A DNA stretch of 64,000 nucleotides from Limonium bicolor (lineage: Eukaryota; Streptophyta; Magnoliopsida; Caryophyllales; Plumbaginaceae): NCBI GenBank assembly GCA_023374045.1, contig CM041782.1:247905882-247969881 (forward strand), read 5' to 3'. The notes under the pieces are model-generated. The model did no database searches, had not been told where the DNA came from, and worked only from the letters and a program-made list of their open reading frames with translations. Both the position numbers and the translations under genes were made by a program. Shown one piece after another: positions 10,855-19,325 of the stretch. Position 1 is the stretch's first letter. Every line of letters begins with the position of its first letter.

Positions 10855-11227
10855 AGCAATTCGCAGTTCATGGGTTCGCTGCTTACAAAGGTTTCCAATT
10901 ATATCAAATGGGGGGAACTTGAAGACAGCCTTCCTTCACGGTACATTGATAGAGAAGTCTACGTCGACAAAACCACCGTTTCACAGACTCCATCCATCCC
11001 GACTACGTCTACAAATTATGTAAGGCCCTTACGGACTGAAACAGGCTCACGTGCCTGGTATGAAAGACTGTCTACATATCTATTGCAAAACGGTTTCTCT
11101 CGAGGTAACGTAGATAAACGCTCTTCATTCTACATTCATCACATGACTTACTTCTAGTACAGATCTATGTTGATGATATTATTTAGGTTCTACAAGTAAC
11201 ACCCTCTGTGACCATTTTGCTAACCTT
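10828..11227 (+). pseudogene. pol: Sirevirus pol: reverse transcriptase palm, multiply broken, with YVDD box
   Basis: Conserved fragments are scattered over three frames: TFPPVARLEAIR (about 10830-10866), NLKTAFLHGTL (about 10916-10950), the RAWYERLSTYLLQNGF segment (about 11050-11096) and the catalytic YVDD box at 11166-11177. Immediately after YVDDII an in-frame TAG (11184-11186) appears, best explained by a one-base loss, because the family continuation resumes in the frame used by 11228-11764. The central block between about 10866 and 11040 is also poorly conserved. As read, the palm cannot be translated as one protein. Confidence 0.8.
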
Positions 11228-11764
11228 ATGAAGCAAGAGTTTTCCATGAATGAGTTAGGTGAGCTCAAGTTCTTTCTAGGATTACAAATTCAACAGGAAA
11301 AGGACGGGATCAAGATCCATCAACAAAAATATATCAAGGAACTCCTTGATAAGTACAATCTAAAGAATGCAAAGAGTATGTCCACACCAAGCTGTACATC
11401 TGCCAAACTGCATCCTGATGATGACGGAGTCGGCGTCAATGCCACAGAATATAGAGGCATGATAGGGTCCCTCTTGTACCTGACTGCCAGTCGCCCAGAC
11501 ATTCTTCACGCAGTCTGTCTTTGTGCTCGCTTCCAAGCAGCACCAAAACAGTCTCACCTAAAGCAGTCAAGCGTATCTTCCGCTATCTCAAAGGTACAAG
11601 TACACTCTATCTATGGTATCCACGATCTCCTACTTTTACTTTATCTGGATATAGTGACTCTGATTGGGCTGGTTCTCTCCAAGATCGAAAGAGTACTTCA
11701 GGTAATGCACAGTTCTTGGGTCTTTGCCTTGTTTCATGGTCCTCCAAAAAAACAAACTCTGTAG
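11228..11764 (+). pseudogene. pol: Sirevirus pol: reverse transcriptase thumb and connection
   Basis: The stretch EFSMNELGELKFFLGLQIQ (residues 3-21) and the later YRGMIGSLLYLTASRPDI (about residues 75-92) are typical of the copia reverse transcriptase C-terminal part. Family residues end near 11560, where the frame changes to that of RNase H (11521-11883); the remaining residues to 11764 are out of frame. The conserved part probably begins upstream of this ATG, just after the YVDD break. Confidence 0.88.
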
Positions 11765-11883
11765 CACTCTCTACAGCAGAGGCAGAGTATGTTTCTGCTG
11801 CAGCGTGTTGCTCCCAACTCCTATGGATGAAACAACAACTCCAAGACTATCATGTCACCCAAGAACAGATCCCCATCTTGTGA
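11521..11883 (+). pseudogene. pol: Sirevirus pol: RNase H
   Basis: From about residue 13 the frame shows the copia RNase H domain: KAVKRIFRYLKGTSTLYLWY, YSDSDWAGSLQDRKSTSG (catalytic Asp) and ALSTAEAEYVSAA (catalytic Glu), followed by QLLWMKQQLQDY. It degrades the RNA strand of the RNA-DNA hybrid during cDNA synthesis. The frame stops at 11881-11883, where family residues continue in another frame (11852-12091). Confidence 0.9.
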
Positions 11884-12091
11884 CAACAAAAGCACAATCA
11901 AAATATCAGAAAACCCAGTCCAACACTCAAGAACCAAACACATCGAAATTCGCTTTCACTTCTTGAAAGACTGTGTCGAGAAAAAGTTTATCCAACTTGA
12001 TTTTGTGCCCACAGAAGATCAACTTGCAGATATTTTACTAAACCCTTGTCTACAGCAAGATTCGAAGCACTGCGATCGCCAATCGGATTGA
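11852..12091 (+). pseudogene. pol: Sirevirus pol: C-terminal end of RNase H
   Basis: CDNKSTIKISENPVQHSRTK, IEIRFHFLKDCVEKK and QLADILLNPC match the conserved end of copia pol (the catalytic CDN motif, then the RTKHIEIR and QLADI motifs). The first residues up to about 11880 overlap RNase H in another frame. The terminal residues after about residue 68 look shifted once more. Confidence 0.85.
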
Positions 12092-12428
12092 CTCCGTCTA
12101 CCTAGACGGTCGCATCTCCTTGCCCCTCCCCGCAATCTTCAGAAGGTACGCCCTCATGTCTCATAGAGTCTGTCTTTGTTTGCACTTGCATCAGTAGAAT
12201 GTGTTTCTTACTTAGCACGCCGAGTACTCTGGCGCTACTATCACGTCATCCATCCGCACCAGAACCCGCCTAAATCGTCGCCCTTCATCTCGCCTTATCC
12301 TGACGTCGCCACATTAATCGCACCTGACACCGCCATCTCTGCACATTTCAGCCTTTATATCTATCACCCGTCCACTCCATCTCTCTCACTTCACACTCCC
12401 TTCACACCCAAGTTTCTTCAACTTCCAA

Positions 12429-13075
12429 ATGGCCGGCATCAACTTCTCTAGAATTAACATCCCAGCCGAAATTTTCGCTGATCCCATTCGCCTTCAGGCG
12501 TATCTCCAGGACATGGCAAACCCTAATCCACCTACACTCACCACTACCACCACCACATCGCCCACTAAAAACCACCGCTACTTCTTCGCCCACACACTCC
12601 TCCACACCACCACATGACACCCGCGACCCATCACCCATCAAACACCGCCGTCTGCTGCAAGAACAGAGATTCTTGACACAGACATTGAAGAAGTTACTCC
12701 ACTCCAAACCCTACCACCATCCCCAACCACAAGCTGACAATCCTCCCGCCGAAAATCAGCCAACTGATCAGCCACAAGCCCATGCCAGCAAATCACCGAC
12801 CAAATCTCCTACTCCAACCCCACCAGCATCCCCCGCTAAATCCGCAACACCACCACAACAACCTCCACCCAAAAACCCGCAAGAGAAAAGGCCAAACCTC
12901 AACCCGACCCACAGCTAAAAGAATCCTCCATTCCTCTGTCAAGGCCCAACATGTCTCCTCCGGTTCCGGTGAATCGTCTCCCGTCCAAGAACTGCCCACC
13001 GCCAGTCATGATGCTTCTACGGGTGCCACCTCCGCCAGAGATCAAAAACCTCCAAAACCCACCGACGGAGTGTGA
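12429..13075 (+). pseudogene. Third (env-like) reading frame of the Sirevirus, N-terminal low-complexity part, broken
   Basis: After pol a new region begins with ATGGCCGGCATC at 12429 and reads MAGINFSRINIPAEIFADPI. It continues through Thr-, Pro- and Gln-rich sequence spread over at least three frames (12429-12617, 12673-12918, 12782-13075), with the last segment (KRILHSSVKAQHVSSGSGES) leading into 13072-13413. Such an additional frame between pol and the 3' LTR is known from Sireviruses such as SIRE1, where it is called env-like. No signal peptide or membrane segment is clear here. I infer a single ancestral frame with several shifts. Confidence 0.6.
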
Positions 13076-13413
13076 AGGTCGACCCCTTCACTCAGAGGTA
13101 CATGCTCGGGGACCTGCCCTCCGACCGTAATATAGTCAGGGGTAAGTTCCTCGACTTTTCTTGGGCTCTGTCTTCCAACTTAGGGGAGTTAGTCACTATG
13201 CTCGAAATTCAGGGGTGGAAACACCTCTTTTGTGAAATAACTGAGTGGTATCCCACAGAGTCTGTCGACTTCTTCCAAAACCTTGTTATCCGTAACGGTG
13301 CTGCTCAGTCTGTTGTCAATTCCACCCCAATATTTTTTGATCTTGCAAAGCTGTCTGAAATTCTTGGCGTTCCTGCCACGGCCTGTCTTTTTATGAAAAG
13401 GAATCCTTCCTGA
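13072..13413 (+). pseudogene. Third (env-like) reading frame of the Sirevirus, central conserved-looking part
   Basis: About 113 residues of balanced composition (for example FTQRYMLGDLPSDRNIVRGK, GWKHLFCEITEWYPTESVDF and AKLSEILGVPA), unlike the low-complexity sequence before it. The pattern of a GWKHLF-like motif, then YPESV-like and LSEILGVP-like motifs resembles plant retroelement proteins described as putative plant transposon protein domains, but I cannot confirm the family without a search. It stops at 13411-13413; related residues seem to go on in other frames up to 13525. Confidence 0.55.
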
Positions 13414-13524
13414 GATCCCGGGGTACCACATAACAAAATCTACCACTTTTTCTCCTCCAAGAAAAAGATTGGCTCCCCCATACCCCGCGGCGATCTCTCC
13501 ATCCTACACCAACTCCTCCACATT

Positions 13525-14061
13525 TTGGTCATCAAAAAATATTGTCCCACGAAAGGAAGGAAACCTTATGGTCAACTGCTTGGACTTAACCATTATGTAC
13601 TGCATCATAAATCGTCACTCTATCAATTTGGCACACATAATTCTCCATCACTTAGCCCAGTCGGTCGACACCCCAAACACTCCTTGGGGTACGTGTTCTG
13701 GTTGCCTCGTATATTCCAATTCTTTCAGGTACCCTTGGCGACTTCGACGCCAGAGTCCATCGAGGAGGCAGGACACCATCAACCTGCGGTACTTGAATCG
13801 GCTAACTTCAATCGACAAATCAAAGCTGCTGCCCCCTCCATCTACTCCAACGACGCGGGGACATCCACTTCTCAAGAGGCAGTCCCTCAAGCTTCACTCC
13901 AACCTCTCCTGGAGAAAGTGGAGCGCCTCTTTGCGCATGCAGCCGAGCTGATTCAGGGCCAGAAGCGGATGACGGACCGACTCGCCGGGATAGAGACGAC
14001 AGTGGCGGCCTTGCAAGACCAACTCCTTGACATTCAATCCACCCTCACCCCAAACCCTTAG
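13525..14061 (+). pseudogene. Third (env-like) reading frame of the Sirevirus, C-terminal part with coiled coil
   Basis: The frame has 178 codons; the ATG is probably not the true start but an internal Met after a frame change. Residues 1-70 continue the domain of 13072-13413 (KGRKPYGQLLGLNHYVLHH, GYVFWLPRIFQFF), with hints of further shifts because INLAHIILHHLAQSV lies in an overlapping frame (13469-13951). Residues 80-125 are Ser/Ala-rich. Residues about 125-170 (PLLEKVERLFAHAAELI, RLAGIETTVAALQDQLLDI) form a likely coiled coil just before the stop. A C-terminal coiled coil is reported for env-like proteins of this lineage. Only the polypurine tracts and the 3' LTR follow. Confidence 0.6.
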
Positions 14062-14184
14062 AATGACGTGGTTGTGTAGTGTTAGAACTTAGGCTGTTTT
14101 TTAAGTTCTAAACACTTTTATTGGCTGTTTGTGTGAATACTTGACTAACTCTGTGCTACTATGGGCTTCCCCTCGGATGAAAGC

Positions 14185-14516
14185 AAAAGGGGGAAGTGGT
14201 GAATCCCGTCTGGTGTACGGGTTATTTTGGCTTGTTTAAAATTGCTTTTTGGATTGCGCTGCTAGACCATGTGGTCTAGTATTTTTGACTACCTTATATT
14301 CTATCCTGCCTATTACACTGCTTATTTATCGTTTGCTTGCCTGGAGTCCCTCTCCGGTCAAGGGGGAACTTAAATAGAGTCCTTGAACTTATTTGCTACT
14401 GCTGCTATTAAGGGGGAACTTTGACAGGGTCGGTTCCCCTAGTTCTTATGTTTTATTTCAGGATCGACTCCATCGGGATTCACGGAGGTTTGCTATCATC
14501 AGCAACAAGGGGGAAA
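14185..14516 (+). other. Series of four polypurine tracts before the 3' LTR
   Basis: AAGGGGGAA-type tracts occur at 14185-14196 (AAAAGGGGGAAG), 14360-14368, 14410-14418 and 14507-14516, the last abutting the 3' LTR at 14518. The final one primes plus-strand DNA. Multiple tracts in this position are a known hallmark of Sireviruses. The intervening sequence, T-rich and non-coding, shows nothing else. Confidence 0.9.
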
Positions 14517-14517
14517 T

Positions 14518-15331
14518 TGTTGGGACATCGGAGTGTGCAGAGATAGCCTTTCACCAAGACAGAGTCGATCATCATTTGTCAGACACAAAGAGCAAGCTTC
14601 TGCGATGGAGTCAGCGCAACACAGAAAACTCCATGGACTCTACCATGCTGTTGCGAAAAATCAGGAGTTAACTCGGAACACCTTAAGCGCCTCAATGGTC
14701 ACGAAGCTCTTCCTCAACACCGAAGATCGCGGCCCAAGTAAGAAGACCAAGTAAGAGCCGTTGGAAGTTGCCCACTAAGTTAGTTCCGGTATTTTCGGAA
14801 CTAACTCCTTCGACCCGTTGCTGAACTTAGAGTATAAATAAGACATGTAATAGACAGTTTGTGTGTGCTTGTATCGAGGATTTTTTTCAGAGCTTAGAGA
14901 GAGAAAGAGAATCGCATTGTTAGTCGAAAAGGAGAGAGAATACGTACCTAGTCAGTTAGCACCTAAAGATAGACTCTTCCTAGGAAGTTCCTAGTTTCAT
15001 TACGCTTACCATTGTTCTGATTAGAGAGTGTGTTGGGTAAGTGAGTGAAAACCGCTAAGTAGATCCTTTCTACTTAGTGGGCATTTGTAAGTTATTTTGT
15101 TTGACCAGGAAATGAAATAGCTTATTGTGTACCTTGCTGAGTTCCATAGAGTCCTTCTCTCTTTCCATTGTTTTGCTATAATTACCGCAAAAGTCTTCCG
15201 CCCCTTAGTCTAGTTAATGCGATAGAGTGCTTCTACATCACAGAGTGTTTCTACTTACGAAGGTTGTTTGAGTCAAACCAATCCTTAGACTCACACCTTT
15301 GACTGGTTTGAGTTAGCCACCCGATCCTACA
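14518..15331 (+). repeat. 3' LTR of the Sirevirus (814 bp)
   Basis: TGTTGGGACATCGG...GATCCTACA, colinear with 5973-6785. Most differences are one-base changes in homopolymer runs (for example a T run at about 14883); substitutions are about four. The frames 14393-14671 and 14533-14754 are by-products. TATAAATA lies at 14833-14840. Confidence 0.95.
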
Positions 15332-17080
15332 AAATCTCTTGGAAACTCCATGCACAAACCGTAAGGAAAACAGTCCAAAAATAAATACTACCAAAGTGAG
15401 TATTATTACCTTAATGATATATATATATATATATTAAGCTTATGTCATTAGCACTTCAAAATTAATTTAAGTGTTGTACTAAATCAGGCCGTGAGCCTAA
15501 GGGGCTGTTTGGAGTGCTTGATAGCTTGAAAATCAAAAGCTAGGTGAGAAATACTTACCTTATATTATAATATGGTTTTTATGAAATTTTATTACACATA
15601 TATGTTAGTCGTGGGATTTATGGGCATTATAAAACTTAATTATGTGTTAAAACACTTATACTGTTTTTGGTAAATTGGTATGGTGTATTAGTGACCTATA
15701 AGGTCAAGGAAATTAAATATGGGTTAAAAACATAATTTATAAAAATATGGGGCATGGGTAATATAAGTCGTAAGGTTATAATGTCATTTGAGACATTTAT
15801 GTGTAATTTTGTTCTATGCAAATTATTGTAATAAGGCCATGTATGTTTAGGGCATTTAATTTATGGTTATTAAGTTTAAAATGAATTTAAAATGATAATT
15901 AAACATTACCGAATTATTCAGGGGTTTTCTGTAATTAAAATGATTTAGGGGCTAACTATAATAATAACCGAAAAACTATGCATCAAAACCTTATTTTATG
16001 ATTTATATAAAATTTAATATAGTTTTGAGGCAAAAATGAGATTTATGGAATTTATGGGTGTCAAACTGTAATTATATAAACTTCTGGTCAAACTTAAAGT
16101 CAATGGGTCAATATAGAACAAATTAGGAGGTTTGACCAAATTTAATGTCATAAATAGTTAATTTATGATCTTATATTAATATTATAAGTGAAATGTTGAA
16201 TTTATAAAACTTATGGGGTGTAGAATGTAAATACCGAAAAGTAGAGGTATAGATTGGTTAATATAGTGATTTATATCCTAAGTATAAAATTTGGGAATTT
16301 TTGGAGTTATATAAATGGTATATTGATGAAAGTGTATAATATATGGTTTTTGTGACATATGAAAGTATATCATATAAAATGGGGCCAAAATGTAAATAAA
16401 GGAAAAATGTGGTGGGCGGAAAAAGAATTTCAGAACATAAGGGGGCTGTTTGGAATTAAGTAACAAAAAAAAATAGGTTATATCAATAATAAATATTGAA
16501 ACTATATAATATAACCATATGTATAACTTGTTATAATATATGTGGCTATTGTGTAAATATGGAAAGTTGAAGGATAAAACAAAAAAAAACAGAACCTAAG
16601 GCTATGTTTGGTATTTTTGGAAATTTAAAACTATATAGTATACATACTATATGATTTAAATGCTATAATATATGATAAGTATGGTATGTTATAAATTGTG
16701 GTGAGATTGTAATAATTGGAAAGTTTGAGTTTTGGAAAGAAAATGAGGTATAAACTATATACCCTTTCCAGCAATTATAAAGAATTTTGCAAAATTATAG
16801 GTTATAACTTATTACTAAGTTTTGATGTTATAAAATAAGGTATATATAACATGGTATAAGTTATGTGGGTATATTGTAATTAATGAGAATTATAAGAATA
16901 AAGAGGTATAAGTGTGTTACATACATGAGGTATTTTCGGTACATATATGTAAATTACTAAAACTATATGTATAAGTTAATAACATATAGAATATCATATA
17001 TATGATATCATGATATAAGTGTAACACTAAATAACGGTATGTGATCAAAAGTGTGATTCATTTAAATTAGCATGCTAGCG

Positions 17081-17115
<35 letters not shown>

Positions 17116-17368
17116 TATATTTATCAAAAAAATGAAGATATAAACTATAGTATATAAGGACATAAATACTATGGTTAATGTATGATTTTTGAATGGTTAG
17201 ATAAACCTTGAATGAGGAATACATGTACATAATATAAAGTTTCATATTCATTAAGAAAACAATGTACATATACATATATGTAAACTGGCGCAAGCATATA
17301 CATGTATAACTATGGTTTACAAACCATATAATGACAAATAAATAATGTTAACTTATTAGTATGATTAT
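15332..17368 (+). repeat. Gypsy-type LTR-A, continuation after the Sirevirus
   Basis: AT-rich, non-coding. It is colinear with 23.8-25.5 kb of LTR-B: both have a segment with GACATTTATGTGTAATTT followed by TAATAAGGCCATGTA (15789 and 23920 areas), then a GGGGCT(A/C)TAAAATAATAA-like stretch and a series of GTATAAGTTATAA-like words. The last about 1.9 kb of a full LTR of the LTR-B type is missing; LTR-B itself begins at 17369. It contains a TA run at about 15416-15435. Confidence 0.65.
17081..17121. repeat. (AT)n microsatellite
   Basis: About 40 bases of almost uninterrupted alternating A and T (one ACATATAT interruption) inside LTR-A. The overlapping minus-strand frame 17081-17293 is a by-product. 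Confidence 0.9.
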
Positions 17369-18405
17369 TGAAATACCCCAAATTAATAAAACATGGATTA
17401 AATATCTAATCACACTAATAAAGGCCTAAACATGCCTTAAAAGTCAACTGAGAACAATAGTGGTCAACACAAAACAAGATGTTGCACCCTTTGAGTGTGT
17501 AGGGTAAATATACCCAAATGAACTTCTTAGGACCTAAAAATCTTGTCCTAAGTTTATTACCTAATATTAAAACTATTAAATCGTTGGACAACACCCCAAC
17601 ACAAAGAACAAGCATTTACATGCTTCAAGGTCAAGTAGAGCAAAAATGTGCTCTAAGAATACCTTAAAGGTCTAATGACCTCTAAATGATATAAATTGGA
17701 TACCATGATCAAATATCATGTAAGGAACACAACAAAACCGTTGTCAAGAAACCAAACTCAGAAACACCTTGCGACACAAAATGTGCACTAAAACTCCTTA
17801 AAGCACGTTTTGTGTATCGCTTTTCTAAATTGTTTTAATGGGCTAAAAGGTTATAAATACCCTTAAATATGATAAAATATCATATTATCATATAGGAATT
17901 TAATTCCAAGAATTTACAAATTTTACAAATTTAATATAAAATATTAATAAAACCCTAAAGTGGGGCCCGTTTGGGTCAACATTGACTAAGTTGGTCAATG
18001 TTGACCATTGACCACGAATTGGACTACATAAAATCGGTTCATTAAGTCTCTAAACAGACCAAGAGACAAGTCCCATGTGACAATTAAATATATCCCTTTA
18101 CTTTTGCATAAAATAAGTAAAAGTTAACTTTAACATATTAAAACACAAAAGTAGCTTACCACTTGCTTACCATGTGAGCCAGCCGATTTTGGAGCCTCCC
18201 TCCTCCTCATTATACGGTTGAATCCAAGGCTCCAAGCAAGACAAGACAAAACATGATGACTCATTTCATTAGTTAATTGCTAAAAGTAACATTATTACTC
18301 CATTATTCAATCAAATTGGAATCAATAATTCCCCACCTTTCTCAATCTAGGCCGGCTGCCCCTTGTCTTTGTCTCCAACGATTCTTCAACACCAACCAAG
18401 CCTTG

Positions 18406-19229
18406 GTGAGTCATCAAGTCACTAAAATCATAAAAAAATGCAAAAAATGTGTTTTAAGCAAATTAGGTCATTCTTTCTCATTAGTTCCCATCCAACCGTG
18501 GGACTCATTGCTAAAACTCTCTCTTTGGCTCCTCTTGACCGAAGGTAAGCTTCCCAAGCTCCATTGATGAGAGCTCAAGCTCTAGGTAAGCTCCTAAGGC
18601 ATAAAAATGCCCATTTTGTTCGTCTTTCTTTCCTTTTTCCATTGATCTAGACTCCAACAATTTCTATACATTTATGTAGAGTGTTATGGAGGTTAAAGGA
18701 AGGTTCATTCTCGGTCATAACAAGATCTAAGGAGAAAAGTTCAAGTCTTGACCATTTAAGGTAAAAATGTGCTCTAAGCACATATCTCTTCTTCCTTGTG
18801 GATTTCGGTTGTAAACCTTGGTCCCCTAGCCTTATTTTCTTCTCCTTTTCATGTAGATTCAGTTGGTATACCAAGATCTACAAGGAGTAGCTAGATCCAA
18901 GCCAAAAACACCATTTTTGGCATCTTAAACAAGGTAAATCGTAGCCATCTTCCAAGCTAGCTACCCACGGTTTTATGCCTTGTTCTTAAGAGTGTTTTGA
19001 TACTCTTTCTTTACTGGAAAAATAGGGCCGAGACAGATCTATAACAAGCTTGAAGATCTAAGGTAAAAATCAATGATTTTCATGACTTAAATTACTTCTC
19101 ATGGTTAGCTCATGTTTGGAGTTTAATCATGTCTTGTTTTCTACATGAAGACAAGTAAATCAAGCTTTGGAGAAACTCTCCTTAAGGTGGCCGAATCCAA
19201 ACAAGGCTTTACCTAAGCTAAATCAAGGT
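18406..19229 (+). other. Series of seven splice-donor-like GGTAAG/GGTAAA sites in LTR-B
   Basis: GT dinucleotides in donor-like context lie at 18406 (CTTGGTGAGT), 18545 (GAAGGTAAGC), 18587 (TAGGTAAGC), 18761 (AAGGTAAAAATG), 18934 (AAGGTAAATC), 19063 (AAGGTAAAAATC) and 19228 (AAGGTATAAATC). The preceding sequences resemble one another (AAGATCTA-AGG, CAAGCTT), which suggests a diverged internal repeat of roughly 130-170 bp. They could be alternative donors for splicing to the acceptor-like CTACAG just before the gag ATG at 27649. Confidence 0.5.
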
Positions 19230-19320
19230 ATAAATCACTTAAACATTAACCTTGTTAAGTTAATATGTTCTAAAGCTATTTCTAATTAATTGTCGTGAGT
19301 GAAGAAGTATAATAAGGTCA

Positions 19321-19325
19321 TGTTT
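19321..19325. repeat. TGTTT target-site duplication, left copy
   Basis: TGTTT directly precedes the solo LTR start TGTAACACC and is repeated at 23767-23771 directly after the LTR end GGTTTGGGGTATT. Five bases is the usual length for gypsy elements. Confidence 0.65.

Larger units (their letters stand above)
5918..15331 (+). mobile_element. Sirevirus-type Ty1/copia retrotransposon, nearly full length, coding regions broken
   Basis: Order: 55-bp extension, 5' LTR, Met-tRNA primer site, gag with two zinc knuckles and a long coiled-coil region, protease, integrase, reverse transcriptase, RNase H, an extra third reading frame, four polypurine tracts, 3' LTR. Protease-integrase-RT-RNase H order is copia-type. 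An extended gag, an env-like frame after pol and repeated AAGGGGGAA tracts before the 3' LTR are known traits of the plant Sirevirus lineage. The two LTRs differ by about four substitutions and about nine 1-3 nt length changes by eye, so insertion was recent; nevertheless the frames carry many single-base shifts. No matching target-site duplication is visible at the outer ends. Confidence 0.9.
17369..19325 (+). repeat. Gypsy-type LTR-B, 5' part
   Basis: It starts TGAAATACCCCAAATTAATAAA, the LTR start shared with the array LTRs (seen there on the other strand). A solo LTR interrupts it at 19326. The stretch 17700-17830 (GAAACCAAACTCAGAAACAC and on to TTAAAGCACGTTTTG) matches the reverse complement of 23470-23540 and 39940-40020. 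From 18400 to 19230 it carries a series of splice-donor-like AGGTAA words. No gene is seen; the frames 17415-17615, 18277-18567 and 18647-18874 look spurious. Confidence 0.75.

Noticed and set aside
13525..13720. Host gene captured by the Sirevirus
   Set aside because: The region sits where env-like frames lie in this lineage and is flanked by the polypurine tracts; nothing indicates a host gene.
5968..15336. Target-site duplication of the Sirevirus
   Set aside because: GAAAT or TATGT on the left and AAATC on the right do not match; the left flank of the LTR is element sequence.
17081..17121. Origin or matrix-attachment function of the AT run
   Set aside because: A simple (AT)n repeat alone is not evidence for either.
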